Below are positions 1-10,472 of a stretch of DNA of 17,759 nucleotides, piece by piece. Source of the stretch: Leptospira ellisii (GTDB lineage Bacteria > Spirochaetota > Leptospiria > Leptospirales > Leptospiraceae); the NCBI RefSeq assembly GCF_002811955.1, contig NZ_NPEF01000070.1:1-17759 (forward strand), written 5' to 3'. Made by a program: the position numbers and the translations under genes. Under the pieces are notes generated by a model. The model saw only the letters and a program-made list of their open reading frames with translations. It was not told where the DNA came from and did not search any database. Within the stretch, counting starts at the first letter, position 1; every line of letters begins with the position of its first letter.

Positions 1-80
1 TTCCCCGTTCGAAAGCCGGCTCGGCTCCTTCTTTTCTGGAATCCGAAACGATAAGACGGATCGAATGGAATCCGTTTCAT
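1..80 (-). other. Possible 5' end of a gene overlapping the histidine kinase stop
   Basis: On the minus strand an ATG at 80-78 overlaps the kinase stop codon (79-77) as ATGA and opens a frame that stays open to the window edge, about 26 codons starting [12 protein letters not shown]. No good ribosome-binding sequence precedes it, and the peptide does not resemble a response regulator or anything else I recognise. The plus strand also has open frames here, one closing with a TAA at 89-91, so a convergent gene end is equally possible. Only the flanking sequence can decide. Confidence 0.15.
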
Positions 81-2398
81 GTAGTTTGTAAGGGTAAAAA
101 AATCCGGAAATTGCTTCCACCATTTACGCGCGATTCCAAACGAATTTCTCCGTTCATCTTATGGAGAATGGTCCTTGAGATCGGCAAACCCAATCCGGTT
201 CCTCCGATCCGTTTGTTCCGATCGTCGGGGATTCGAAAAAACCGTTCGAACACCTTTTCGATGTATTTCGGATCGATGCCGACTCCCGTGTCCTGAATCT
301 GAATCTCCAGTTTCCCGGAATCGGAATCGATCATCCTGATTTCTATGTTTCCCTTCTCCGTATATTTGATCGCGTTCACGAAAAGATTCGTGATCACTTG
401 CGAAAATTCGAATCTGATTCCGCGCACTTTCAATTTTTTCACGAGAGACAACTTCACCTCCAAACCCTTTTCCTTGGCGGAAGGTCCGTTGGAATACGCC
501 ACTTCTTCGATGACGGAAGCCGGATCGAAGTTTTCGATCAGACCCGAGTTGTCCTCTCCGCGCACCTCTTCGAACTTGAGAAGGTTTTCGATGAGATGAT
601 TGAGGCGTTTGATGTTCTTTTCGATCACGTCCAACATACTTTCCTGTTCTCCGGTCAGACTGGAGTTCAGTTCGGTTCGGATGAGCTCGAAATATCCCTG
701 TATGTTCGTCATCGGCGAGCGGAGTTCGTGACTGATATTGGAGATGAATTCGTGTTTGGCCTGTTCGATCTCCTTTTTTTCGGAATCGTAGAGAATGTGG
801 ACCAGATAGTTTTTTCTCGCGCGTTCGAACAAAGCCGTTATGCTCAAAGAAACCTCCATCTCCGATTTGTCGCGCAACCGCATTCTGGCCTGATCCACGC
901 GCAACATCGTCTCCGCGGCTTTGGACGGCGAAGACCATTCGCTCATCTCGTTGAGTCCCAGAAAAAGATCCTCCAAACGAAGATCGGTCACGTTATCCTT
1001 GCTGTATCCGGTCAGACTTCGGAAATTATAGTTCCCCGCGATCAGAGTTCCGGACACGGAATCCAAAAGAATTACGGGAATCGGGGAAAATTCGAACAGA
1101 TAATTGAAACGGTCTTCGGAGAACTGAAGCTCCATTCTGATTTTGTCCATCTCCAATTCCTGCATCATCATGACGTTTTCGATCGCGACGGCGTGCAGTT
1201 CCTTGTAACGGATTTCCTGGAAAAGATAATCCAAGATGGCGTTGACCCCGCTTCGGATGGCGGAAGCGTTTCCCTTCAACGGTAGAGAACCGAGACGCAG
1301 CGTTTTTTTGGAATTGTATATGTTGAGAAGAAGGTTCTGCAGATCGGAAACCAAGTCCCCCATTTCCTTTCTTTCTCCGGCTTTTTGCAGAAGTTTGGCG
1401 GACTCGTCCTTGCTCGCGAACTGTTCCTCCATCAGTGCGGTTTTTCTGGCTCCGAACGCGGAAGGATATTCCGGGATCGGCTCTTCGGCCGCCAATCGCA
1501 ATGCCTCGGACAACACGGGAGGCGGATCCGAAAAATGATCCATCGATCTCCAATAGATTTTTCCGAGATATTCCAGCTCCTCCGGATCCGCCTGCGCGGA
1601 CAACATCTCCTTGAGATCCTGCGAAGGTTGTTTGAAGAAATAGTGAAGCTGGTCCGCATCTATCTTAAATTCGGGAACGGTTTCCTGGATGGCGTGTTCG
1701 GTGGAATCGCTCGTGTTTTCGATGAGGGATTGTATGGCGCGGGCCAACGCGGATTGGATTTTGTTGACGCGATCCGGATACGTCCGCGCGAACTTTCCGC
1801 CGAACGCAAGCATGTTCACGGGAAGACGATACGGCGGAAGGTCCCTTCCCTCCGATATGCGGAATCCGTTGTTGAGAAAGTGGGATTCCTGCACGGAACC
1901 GATCAAACCCAAAGTACTCGTCTGCGAGAATTCGTATTCGAGTAGCGTGGGTCTGGAAAGGATAAAGGAATAAGAGATTTTTTTACGGAAGCGGTTGGAG
2001 CGGAGAAATTCCCCTGCGAGAAGTTTATCCAAAGAATGATTCTGTAATACGGGTATGAGATACGGCGTTCCGTCCAGGATGGAATCCGTACTCGAGTTGA
2101 ATCGAGAATAGAAGGAATGGATCATTCTCGAAAGGATCATCCCCCGGTAGATCGATTTGTTCGGTGCGGTTTTTTTGAGATGAAGATCGAGCCACGTCGT
2201 GAACGGAATTTCCCCCGCGTCCATTTTGCCGGTGGTCAAAAACGCAAGGATCGCGTCGTAACTTTCCAGAATTCGAATTTGAACCGAGACCCCTTCCTTT
2301 TCGAAAAAACCCCTGGATTTCGCGTAAACGATCGGGAACGCGGAAATTCTGGAAGTTACGGCGATTTCAATCACAGGGAGCAGTATTTTGAAAGCCAC
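77..2398 (-). CDS. Sensor histidine kinase with N-terminal NMT1/SsuA-like substrate-binding domain and PAS domain
   Basis: This 773-residue protein is a hybrid sensor. Residues 1 to about 250 resemble periplasmic binding proteins of the NMT1/THI5/SsuA type: an opening beta strand, then [14 protein letters not shown] and the TTGKMDAGE region typical of that fold. A linker follows, then a PAS domain (about 428-540). The HisKA helix carries the phospho-accepting His557 in ISHELRSP. The HATPase domain has Asn675 in the N box, DTGVGI at 703-708 and GTGLGL at 733-738. No signal peptide or membrane segment is visible, so the binding domain should be cytoplasmic, which is unusual for this fold. The start is GTG with only a distant AAGGGA upstream. 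An in-frame stop lies 16 codons upstream, so the N-terminus cannot be much longer. It probably autophosphorylates on binding a small ligand; neither ligand nor partner regulator is shown by the sequence. It diverges from the transglycosylase gene. Confidence 0.9.
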   Translation of the reverse strand: MAFKILLPVIEIAVTSRISAFPIVYAKSRGFFEKEGVSVQIRILESYDAILAFLTTGKMDAGEIPFTTWLDLHLKKTAPNKSIYRGMILSRMIHSFYSRFNSSTDSILDGTPYLIPVLQNHSLDKLLAGEFLRSNRFRKKISYSFILSRPTLLEYEFSQTSTLGLIGSVQESHFLNNGFRISEGRDLPPYRLPVNMLAFGGKFARTYPDRVNKIQSALARAIQSLIENTSDSTEHAIQETVPEFKIDADQLHYFFKQPSQDLKEMLSAQADPEELEYLGKIYWRSMDHFSDPPPVLSEALRLAAEEPIPEYPSAFGARKTALMEEQFASKDESAKLLQKAGERKEMGDLVSDLQNLLLNIYNSKKTLRLGSLPLKGNASAIRSGVNAILDYLFQEIRYKELHAVAIENVMMMQELEMDKIRMELQFSEDRFNYLFEFSPIPVILLDSVSGTLIAGNYNFRSLTGYSKDNVTDLRLEDLFLGLNEMSEWSSPSKAAETMLRVDQARMRLRDKSEMEVSLSITALFERARKNYLVHILYDSEKKEIEQAKHEFISNISHELRSPMTNIQGYFELIRTELNSSLTGEQESMLDVIEKNIKRLNHLIENLLKFEEVRGEDNSGLIENFDPASVIEEVAYSNGPSAKEKGLEVKLSLVKKLKVRGIRFEFSQVITNLFVNAIKYTEKGNIEIRMIDSDSGKLEIQIQDTGVGIDPKYIEKVFERFFRIPDDRNKRIGGTGLGLPISRTILHKMNGEIRLESRVNGGSNFRIFLPLQTT

Positions 2399-2478
2399 GG
2401 ATTTTTCAAGAATCCCTTGTTTTGGACAAAAAGAAAAAAAGATTCATCCTTTTAGGGATTTCCGCCGAGAGACATAAT

Positions 2479-3096
2479 ATGAGGATCGAAGATTTAGAAA
2501 CCGTCCAAACGATCATTCAAAGGATCCGGGAGATAGAACGTCTTCCCGAACGATTCGCTCCGGAAACGTCCTCCGCTCCCGCTGCGAAATCCTCTCCCGA
2601 ATTCGATTCGATTCTTCAAACCGAAAGAGAACGGGTTTCCCCTCCCAAAGAGACGTACCTCGAAACATACGACTGGAACGGGAGCCGGAATTCCAGAGGG
2701 GAACTCAAAGGTGTGGAACCTACGTTAGCCGAAATCATCCGCAAGGAATCCGAAAAGAACCGGCTCGATCCCGCGCTCGTGCAGAGCGTGATCAAAGCCG
2801 AATCCGGCTTTAAGGCCGACGCGGTTTCTCCCAAAGGAGCGGTCGGTCTGATGCAGTTGATGCCTTCGACCGCGGATCTGTTGGGGGTGGACGACCCTTC
2901 CGACCCGGCCGAAAACGTCGCGGGCGGAACCAAGTTCCTAAGCGATCTTCTGCACAAGTATAAGAATCTGGATCACGCGCTCGCCGCATACAACGCGGGT
3001 CCCGGGGCCGTGGATCGTTACGGCGGAATTCCCCCCTACAAGGAAACGCAGAAATACGTGGAAAAGGTGAAACGATTCTACAAACAGTCTCAGTAG
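2479..3096 (+). CDS. GH23 lytic transglycosylase (SLT domain) without secretion signal
   Basis: This 205-residue protein ends in a soluble lytic transglycosylase domain (about 80-205), which cleaves peptidoglycan to leave 1,6-anhydromuramic ends. The catalytic Glu is E108 in [15 protein letters not shown] (123-132) and AYNAGPGAV (170-178) complete the family signature. The first 75 residues are a low-complexity polar linker after a helix ([16 protein letters not shown]). No Sec signal, lipobox or membrane helix is present. From memory, similar short helices rich in RI-x-EIE occur at the start of flagellum-associated transglycosylases, so export by the flagellar apparatus is a possibility; this is inference. 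I chose the ATG at 2479, which has GAGAGA just upstream. A longer in-frame version would need the TTG at 2422, giving a lysine-rich extension. Its stop overlaps the end of the convergent Cys-rich gene by 7 bases. Confidence 0.88.
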   Translation: MRIEDLETVQTIIQRIREIERLPERFAPETSSAPAAKSSPEFDSILQTERERVSPPKETYLETYDWNGSRNSRGELKGVEPTLAEIIRKESEKNRLDPALVQSVIKAESGFKADAVSPKGAVGLMQLMPSTADLLGVDDPSDPAENVAGGTKFLSDLLHKYKNLDHALAAYNAGPGAVDRYGGIPPYKETQKYVEKVKRFYKQSQ

Positions 3097-3443
3097 TATT
3101 TTTTCAATTCGCCTTCGAGACAGCCGGTCAGGGATTTGCAGGTCGCGGTTTCGATTCCGCTCAAACAAATCTGCATCTTATCGAAATGTTTTCTGCATCC
3201 GCGCAGACAGGAGTTCTCCAACTTACCCGTTTGTTCGACCGCGACCATTCCGGGAAACATCTCAGAAACGCATCCGGTGAGTTTCGCACAATAAGTCAGA
3301 CAGATCTTCTTGGACTCGGGAGAATAGGATAATTCCTCCTTCTGTACGATCCTCCCGTATTTCACCGCCACCACCGCGATCGTGAATATTAGAAGAATGT
3401 AAACCGGTGCGTATCGGATCAGATGGCGCGCCGCCGGATTCAT
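3090..3443 (-). CDS. Membrane-anchored Cys-rich small protein
   Basis: This 117-residue protein has one N-terminal hydrophobic helix (about 12-28, [17 protein letters not shown]) and then a domain with eight cysteines at 48, 52, 58, 79, 83, 93, 102 and 108. The pattern contains two C-x3-C pairs (CLTYC and CLRGC), which suggests four disulfides in an extracytoplasmic domain. There is no lipobox, so it is most likely an inner-membrane anchored periplasmic protein. Leptospira genomes encode several families of small Cys-rich proteins of unknown function; I cannot place this one in a named family. Its ATG overlaps the stop of the upstream glycosyltransferase gene as ATGA, indicating translational coupling and a shared job or complex. 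Function unknown. Confidence 0.8.
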   Translation of the reverse strand: MNPAARHLIRYAPVYILLIFTIAVVAVKYGRIVQKEELSYSPESKKICLTYCAKLTGCVSEMFPGMVAVEQTGKLENSCLRGCRKHFDKMQICLSGIETATCKSLTGCLEGELKKYY

Positions 3444-5221
3444 CGCACCGCCCCGGAAACGCCCGTTTTAGGGAACGACGCCGTCGAATCGGATTCCGAT
3501 CCCTGCGGGCGATAGAAAAAAATCCTATCATACCAATCCTGATGTATGAGTATTTCACGGAATCCTAAATCCCGTTTCCAGATCGTCCAAGTCTGAGCCA
3601 AAAAATAACCGGGAGGCAGGGGAGTCTCGCTGCGGTAAAGCACGACGTCCCTTCCCGAATCCATACAATTCATCTTGGCTCCGGGCAGGGAATGTTCCAC
3701 CTTCGTCCCAGGCAGCGCGTTTCGGAACGTGAGCGCGACCCAGGGATTTTCGGAGATCACACAAAGGTTCTTACTTTCCTGGATTCCCCCCGCCGCCGTC
3801 GGAACGTCCGGTAGGTTCACCGAAGGGATCAAGACCAGTTGAAGATAGAACATAAACCCGCTTCCCAGAAGAAGCGTTAGAAAAATCTTATAGAGTACGG
3901 TTTTTTTCTCCGGGATCATCCAGAACGCGCCGATCAGATTGGCGAACGCGACCCAGAACACGTCGCTCCAGGCCTCCTCCCCCGAACGGAAATCCAGAAG
4001 TATTTTCCCGAGTCCGAGCACGATCGAAACGATCATGAGAAAAAGAAAATTCCTGGAAAGCGGTCCGGAAAGCGAATCCTGTTCCTTGCGCGAGTAATAC
4101 AAACCGACCCCGATGAACGCCAAGGGGATGAGCGGTAGAATATAATAATAATCTTTCCTATTGGGAAGTTCGTGAATCAGCGTTACGGCTAACGCGGAAA
4201 AAATAAGGATCCTGCCCGTCATTCCTCCGAAATTAGGAGAAGTCTTCAAAATCGATTTCGACATCGTCTCGAGCAGAAACGGCGTAAAAGGAAGACAGTA
4301 CAGGACCCACCCCAAAAGGATAATAAACTCATTCTGATTTGCGGTTGCGGCTGAAAACTTCCCGAGGTTTTCGGTGAAAAAGAAAACCTTGAGAAAGGCT
4401 TCCCCCGAAGGGGAAAGCGATGTCAAAACCCCTCCCCACACCGCGAGTACGGAGAGGGAAAGGAAGTGAAACAGAACCTGGTCTAAGACCATTTTATAAA
4501 AACGTTTTTTTCCGGACCAATCGCCGGAAGCCTGAAACTGAAACGCGTGAATGAACGCCCAACTTGCCAGTACGGTTCCGGAATACACCTGAAACAAAGG
4601 TCCTTTGACCAGACAGGCGATTCCCGAAACCAAAGCGGCCGCGCTCAAAAACAGACGGCTTCGATTCTTAAAATAGACGAGAAGCAGAAAGACGGATAAC
4701 GTAAGCAGGAAGGTCATCATCGCTTCCATCATCACAAGTCTTGCAAACTTAAAAACCCCGAGCGTTAGCAGATATCCGGACGCGATCACGGCGGAATAAA
4801 GCGGTCCGGTGCGGAACAATCGCAAGGCGAAGTAGATCAGTATTCCCGTTCCGGCGAACAACAAAAGGGAAGGTAGCCTTTCCGCGGTGAGGCTCGTCCC
4901 GAATACGAGATCCGACGCGATTCCGGTCCAGAACAACATCGGAGGTTTGTATAAATTCATAAATCCTTCGAACCTGGGAAAAAGGATCTCTCCCGTTTGG
5001 ATGCTTTCCCGAATCGTCGCGATGTGCATCTCCTCGTCCCCTTGAGAAAGCACCGCCCTGGATCCTATGTTGGGGAATAAGAACAACACGGACAAAAGGA
5101 ACAGAATCGTCGCCATTAGGACGTCCCTGCGCACCTTCGAAGTTTTACGGGTTATGGACCCGCTGCGGGTTTCGTTCGAAACCAATGGAAAATCGATTTT
5201 TGGAGATAAATTTCCAAACAT
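3440..5221 (-). CDS. ArnT/PMT-like (GT39) membrane glycosyltransferase
   Basis: This 593-residue polytopic membrane protein has its first membrane helix at about 34-52 and roughly ten more hydrophobic segments. The first extracytoplasmic loop carries the GT39 signature: GDEE at 61-64, with the presumed catalytic Asp62, then a long loop ending in YKPPMLFW (91-98). A later NRKDYYYILPLIPL motif also matches the ArnT/dolichyl-phosphate-mannose transferase superfamily. Such enzymes move a sugar from a polyprenyl-phosphate donor to lipid A or another envelope acceptor on the periplasmic face; the donor and acceptor here are unknown. The ATG has GAGGTG four bases upstream. The gene overlaps the downstream Cys-rich gene by four bases, so the two are one operon. 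The last 130 residues lie outside the membrane by inspection. Confidence 0.85.
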   Translation of the reverse strand: MFGNLSPKIDFPLVSNETRSGSITRKTSKVRRDVLMATILFLLSVLFLFPNIGSRAVLSQGDEEMHIATIRESIQTGEILFPRFEGFMNLYKPPMLFWTGIASDLVFGTSLTAERLPSLLLFAGTGILIYFALRLFRTGPLYSAVIASGYLLTLGVFKFARLVMMEAMMTFLLTLSVFLLLVYFKNRSRLFLSAAALVSGIACLVKGPLFQVYSGTVLASWAFIHAFQFQASGDWSGKKRFYKMVLDQVLFHFLSLSVLAVWGGVLTSLSPSGEAFLKVFFFTENLGKFSAATANQNEFIILLGWVLYCLPFTPFLLETMSKSILKTSPNFGGMTGRILIFSALAVTLIHELPNRKDYYYILPLIPLAFIGVGLYYSRKEQDSLSGPLSRNFLFLMIVSIVLGLGKILLDFRSGEEAWSDVFWVAFANLIGAFWMIPEKKTVLYKIFLTLLLGSGFMFYLQLVLIPSVNLPDVPTAAGGIQESKNLCVISENPWVALTFRNALPGTKVEHSLPGAKMNCMDSGRDVVLYRSETPLPPGYFLAQTWTIWKRDLGFREILIHQDWYDRIFFYRPQGSESDSTASFPKTGVSGAVR

Positions 5222-5317
5222 TCCGCACCTCGGAATATGTAATTGCTTACTTACTTATTACAATAGTCTAAAAATCGGATAAAATTGACAATCGATATTA
5301 AAACGCCGAACGAAAAA

Positions 5318-5363
5318 AAGGGCGTCGGGGTCGAACCGGCTACCGCGGGTTTTTAATCCGAAA
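5318..5363 (-). other. tRNA 3'-half-like sequence, possible remnant or attachment site
   Basis: Read on the minus strand, this stretch has the look of the 3' half of a tRNA: an A-rich loop between CGG and CCG, then a T-arm-like element GCCGG-TTCGACC-CCGAC, then GCCC and a run of T. One T-stem pair is mismatched (C-A), no CCA follows, and the upstream sequence has no D-arm or matching acceptor strand, so it is not a functional tRNA. It may be a degraded tRNA or the tRNA-derived scar of an integration event, or simply chance. It lies between the divergent glycosyltransferase and TetR genes. Confidence 0.25.
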
Positions 5364-5436
5364 TCGGTCAAAATATTAGGCGTTCTCGTTATTCATTCGA
5401 CTCGGATTTCGTTCGTTCGGGGAGTCCGAGGAAATA

Positions 5437-6180
5437 ATGAGTGACACTATAACGGTTGTAACTTTCATGGGGATCAAAATGAAATCGGCTCGATCAAAGG
5501 TAAATGAAACCAATTCCTTAAAAGACGAGGAATCGTGTGAAACCATCATTCGAAAACGGGACCGAGCCGCCACAGAAACCGCGATCCTTCTCGCCGCCAT
5601 TCAAGTGTTCGCCAAAAAAGGATACGACGCCGCGAACACGAAAGACATCGCCAAACTCGCAAACGCGAACGAGGCCTTGATCTTTAGATACTTCGGAAAT
5701 AAAAAAGGGCTTTTGGAAGCGATTCTCACCAGAGCCGACGACATCAAATCGGAAGAATCCCCTTCCCGTTCCCACTCCAAAAATCAGGAAAGTTATCAGG
5801 ACTTGGAAGCGAGTCTGCAATATTCGATGTCCGGCAAATGCAGGGACTTTCGGGAAGCCGAAGATTTTATGAAGGTGGCCGTGAGCCAGATCATTCTCGA
5901 CCCGGAAGTGAGCCAAATCATACAGAAAAAGATTTATACCAAAGCGATTCCGGAATTCACCTCCGAATTGGAGAAATTCAAAAAAGCGGGAAAGATCGAT
6001 CCGAAGGCGGATCTAAAATCGATCGCATATGCGATTTCCTCTCTCACCTTCGCCCTCGGTTTTATGGGCCAATGTGTGTATAAAATTCCTCCGGCGGAAA
6101 TACAAGCCGCCATCAAAGAGGTCTCGAGAATTTTCCGTAAGGGACTCGAGCCGGAACCTGCCAAGAAAAAATCCAAATAA
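5437..6180 (+). CDS. TetR-family transcriptional regulator
   Basis: The protein is 247 residues from this start. The TetR DNA-binding domain covers about 45-95 ([20 protein letters not shown], then [26 protein letters not shown]), followed by an all-helical ligand-binding and dimerisation domain. The inducer is unknown. Start choice is uncertain. ATG 5437 has GAGGAA three bases upstream. ATG 5479 has GGGGATC upstream and removes 14 residues of poorly conserved N-terminal arm. A TATAAC at 5448-5453 could be a -10 box that would favour the later start. The gene diverges from the glycosyltransferase operon and converges on aconitase, so either neighbour, itself, or a distant gene could be its target. 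A perfect AT-rich palindrome at 6293-6315 beyond its end is a candidate operator. Confidence 0.9.
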   Translation: MSDTITVVTFMGIKMKSARSKVNETNSLKDEESCETIIRKRDRAATETAILLAAIQVFAKKGYDAANTKDIAKLANANEALIFRYFGNKKGLLEAILTRADDIKSEESPSRSHSKNQESYQDLEASLQYSMSGKCRDFREAEDFMKVAVSQIILDPEVSQIIQKKIYTKAIPEFTSELEKFKKAGKIDPKADLKSIAYAISSLTFALGFMGQCVYKIPPAEIQAAIKEVSRIFRKGLEPEPAKKKSK

Positions 6181-6273
6181 TCCCCGCTTGTCGTAAGTCC
6201 GACAGCGCTTCAGACTCGGCGGCCCCGCCCGGAATCGGGTGGTGGAGGCGGGTCCGCGGGGAAAATCCGGGAA
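6166..6273 (-). ncRNA. Putative structured small RNA between tetR and aconitase
   Basis: A strong minus-strand promoter (6280-6308) would start a transcript near 6273. The RNA could fold into a branched structure. A closing stem pairs 6256-6262 with 6181-6187 (GCGGGGA with TCCCCGC). Inside are a TGTCG/CGACA hairpin and a CCCGCC/GGCGGG stem holding a CCCG-GAAT-CGGG hairpin. On the minus strand the closing stem is followed by a T-rich stretch with six T at 6171-6166, which could end the transcript about 108 bases long and overlapping the last codons of tetR. I found no SRP, 6S, tmRNA or RNase P signature. The alternative is that this GC-rich structure only terminates tetR, but no T-run follows it on the plus strand. 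Confidence 0.35.
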
Positions 6274-6279
6274 GACGCC

Positions 6280-6308
6280 ACTATATCAGAAAATTATACT
6301 TTTGTAAA
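6280..6308 (-). promoter_or_regulatory. Sigma-70-type promoter reading toward tetR 3' end
   Basis: On the minus strand, TTTACA (6308-6303) and TATAGT (6285-6280) are separated by exactly 17 bases. Each hexamer differs from consensus at one position. It points into the tetR 3' end and has no protein gene downstream on its strand. Confidence 0.5.
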
Positions 6309-6315
6309 GTATAAT
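6293..6315. repeat. Perfect 10-bp inverted repeat overlapping a promoter (candidate operator)
   Basis: ATTATACTTT and AAAGTATAAT are separated by TGT. The repeat covers the whole -35 box and part of the spacer of the minus-strand promoter at 6280-6308, and it contains a plus-strand TATAAT. Its size and symmetry fit a homodimeric regulator such as the adjacent TetR protein. No T-run follows it, so it is not a terminator. Confidence 0.5.
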
Positions 6316-6352
6316 CCGCGGATACGAAAGTGTCGGAACTACTACGGTGGCC

Positions 6353-6378
6353 TCTCGATCGGTAAAAGGATCGGCGAG
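6353..6378. repeat. Hairpin in the tetR-aconitase gap
   Basis: CGATC and GATCG flank a GGTAAAAG loop, and imperfect CTC/GAG pairing extends the stem. It has no T-run on either side and its role is unknown. It sits between the putative small-RNA promoter and the aconitase terminator. Confidence 0.3.
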
Positions 6379-6422
6379 TTTCGACGGACAATATACGCTT
6401 TTTATAAAATCCCCGCAAAACG

Positions 6423-6462
6423 AAAGGCCTCCCAACGAATCTCGATTCGGAAGGAGGCCTTT
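6423..6462 (-). terminator. Terminator of the aconitase gene
   Basis: The arms AAAGGCCTCC (6423-6432) and GGAGGCCTTT (6453-6462) pair perfectly. The loop contains a second self-complementary element (CGAATC-TC-GATTCG) that lengthens the structure. It begins 37 bases past the aconitase stop. T-rich sequence follows on the minus strand (TTTCGTTTTG), and TTTTAAAAAAT follows on the plus strand, so it could work both ways. Confidence 0.75.
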
Positions 6463-6498
6463 TAAAAAATCCGGAAATGATCTTTCTTAAATTTTCGA

Positions 6499-8772
<2,274 letters not shown>

Positions 8773-9139
8773 TGTGTTCTCCGTAGATGAATGAACCTGT
8801 CCTGGATCCGCCGTCGGAACTACGACAAGACAAACCGTGCAAGCCGGAGTGCGGGAAACGGATCGTTTTTTTCGCTTATCGGTAACCGTGAGTTTCGCGA
8901 AGAATCCTAGATCGGAGGGAACGTTTGGATTTCCTTCTCCGAAAAAATCGGATCACTCCAAAACACTGTCCTTTTAGTTCATCGAAAGAATGGGACAAGT
9001 TATAAAATCATGCTGTTGCGAGCATTTAGTTTGTATAGGATTTTTCCAAAGGGAACGGAAAAAACACTTTTACCCGAATTTCGAAATCCTTCGGCTCTTC
9101 GTTTCCAAGCGAAGAACGAGAAGCCGAAACACCCCGGAT
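8773..9139. other. Gene-free stretch upstream of aconitase
   Basis: No convincing reading frame lies here. It should hold the aconitase promoter, but no pair of hexamers with good spacing stands out on the minus strand; TATAAC (RC of 8999-9004) is the best single -10 candidate. A small inverted repeat, ATGCT-GTTGCG-AGCAT, lies at about 9009-9024. The end nearest 9139 holds the hairpin behind the OmpA-like gene. Confidence 0.5.
9090..9128 (-). terminator. Hairpin downstream of the OmpA-like gene
   Basis: Outer arms TTCGGCT (9090-9096) and AGCCGAA (9122-9128) and inner arms CTTCG (9097-9101) and CGAAG (9110-9114) form an interrupted stem 11 bases past the stop codon. The T-run after it on the minus strand is weak, so this may be a poor or Rho-assisted terminator. 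Confidence 0.4.
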
Positions 9140-10339
9140 TCAGTTGCGGATCCTAAGCTCCACTCTTCTGTTCTTTTCCTTTCCGTCCTCTTTGGAATCG
9201 TCCGCGACCGGAACACTCGCTCCCTTGGGAACGATCTCGAATCGATCCGCGGAAACCCCGTTTCCTACGAGATAATCCCGGACCATTTCGGCGCGAAGTT
9301 GGGAAACTTTTTGATTGGCGGATTCGGATCCTTCTAAGGACGTATGTCCGAAAATTTTGACTCGAATCGAGGCGTCTTCCCGCATCCAACGGGAAAGCAG
9401 GTTGAGACTTGGTCTCGATTCCTTATGAACCCGGATGCTGTTTTTTTCAAAACGGATCGGATCGGATTCCACCGCGCGGAATTTGGGATTGGAGGAAAGC
9501 GCTTCGGAATTCTCCCGAGCGCCGAACCAAGAAAGCGGGGATTTTTTCTCCCGGTTCAATCCTTGCGCAGACCCGGATTCCGCTTTCGAGGGAGTTCCCA
9601 CTTTATCCGTGGCGGATGCGGCGGAAGTTTCGCGGGAAGAATTCGTAGTTTCTCCGGTTTCGTTTTTGCCGTCGTTTTTCGAGAAAGTTCCGGATTCATG
9701 TTTCCCTTCCGAAGACGTTGCTCCCCGACCGATTTTGGATTTCTCTTTATCGCCTGCGGTTTTAAAAATCGCAACCGGACCTGCGAGTGTTTCCTTTTCC
9801 GAAGCGAACAAGGTCCAGAAAAAATAAATCAAACCGACCAAGATCAAAACCCCGAACAGAAAGATCAAAATCGGAACGGTTCGATCCTTTTTCGTATGCG
9901 GTTTCGCGGAAGGAGTCGGAATATAATTCGTGTAGTCCTTGGCGGGGGTTTCGTAAATACTTCCCTTGTCCTCGCCCCAACTTTCGGGAAAGTTCGTATC
10001 GGGCGCCTCGTTGTCGTCCACCACGATGGACTCGGACGCCGAAGCGGATTTCTTTTTGGATTCCTGGCCTCGTTTGGCGGCCCACTTTCGGATTTCCGTA
10101 CGGAACCAAAGATCCGATTTATCCGTGAATTTGTAATTCTCCCGGATGTATTCGATCGTCTGTTTTTCGATGTCCGTATAACTGTTGTTATCTTTGACGG
10201 CTTTTAAGAGCTGCTTTGCGTCGTTAACCGAAATTCTACCGTCGCGTCGTTGGGAAGTAAACTCTTCCGCCAGTTGAATCAACTCCCGGTCGTATTTCTT
10301 ACCCTTGATCGTAACGTAATAGTTTTCTTTTTTTGCCAT
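9140..10339 (-). CDS. Single-pass membrane protein with OmpA-family peptidoglycan-binding domain
   Basis: The protein is 399 residues from this ATG. An N-terminal globular, charged domain (about 1-95) has the pattern [18 protein letters not shown] and then [15 protein letters not shown] polar linker follows, then one membrane helix (about 154-177, [20 protein letters not shown]), then a long Ser/Lys/Glu-rich linker, and an OmpA C-terminal domain (about 295-399) with GHTSLEGSE, the helix [12 protein letters not shown], and NRRVEL, whose Arg normally contacts diaminopimelate. The usual GHTD is GHTS here. There is no signal peptide, so the N-terminal domain is probably cytoplasmic and the OmpA domain grips the cell wall, linking cytoplasm to peptidoglycan. 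I chose ATG 10339 over an in-frame TTG at 10387 that adds 16 residues. A TATAAT at 10411-10406 (minus strand) may be the promoter -10. Confidence 0.85.
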   Translation of the reverse strand: MAKKENYYVTIKGKKYDRELIQLAEEFTSQRRDGRISVNDAKQLLKAVKDNNSYTDIEKQTIEYIRENYKFTDKSDLWFRTEIRKWAAKRGQESKKKSASASESIVVDDNEAPDTNFPESWGEDKGSIYETPAKDYTNYIPTPSAKPHTKKDRTVPILIFLFGVLILVGLIYFFWTLFASEKETLAGPVAIFKTAGDKEKSKIGRGATSSEGKHESGTFSKNDGKNETGETTNSSRETSAASATDKVGTPSKAESGSAQGLNREKKSPLSWFGARENSEALSSNPKFRAVESDPIRFEKNSIRVHKESRPSLNLLSRWMREDASIRVKIFGHTSLEGSESANQKVSQLRAEMVRDYLVGNGVSADRFEIVPKGASVPVADDSKEDGKEKNRRVELRIRN

Positions 10340-10405
10340 GGTCCCCGCCGCCGCACCTAGGTTTACGGAAGAATTCAATCCCTGCAACCAAAGTTTTCTT
10401 ATCTA

Positions 10406-10411
10406 ATTATA
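10406..10411 (-). promoter_or_regulatory. Candidate -10 box for the OmpA-like gene
   Basis: A perfect TATAAT is present on the minus strand, 67 bases before the chosen ATG. No good -35 hexamer sits 16 to 18 bases upstream, so the assignment is tentative. A start site near 10399 would leave the upstream TTG with almost no leader, which supports the ATG at 10339. Confidence 0.35.
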
Positions 10412-10472
10412 AGTTCGGCTGCAAACAACCGATAACTCACGGTTTTTGGCGTTTTTCGCCGAAAAATAGAAA

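Noticed and set aside
398..1285. Long plus-strand open frame inside the histidine kinase gene
   Set aside because: It is the reverse-strand shadow of a GC-biased real gene. Its translation is rich in Arg/His/Phe with no recognisable domain, while the opposite strand gives a clear kinase.
5318..5363. Functional tRNA (Lys anticodon TTT on the plus strand, or the minus-strand reading)
   Set aside because: The plus-strand reading has an anticodon-like loop but no T-loop or acceptor pairing. The minus-strand reading has a mismatched T-stem and no 5' half.
6166..6273. SRP RNA, 6S RNA, tmRNA or RNase P as identity of the structured gap
   Set aside because: None of the conserved core sequences of these RNAs, such as the SRP GGUCAGG and GGAAGGAAGCAG blocks, is present on either strand.
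9344..10207. Plus-strand open frame of 287 codons antisense to the OmpA-like gene
   Set aside because: It is dominated by Arg, Phe and Gly as expected from reversed codons and has no conserved motif.
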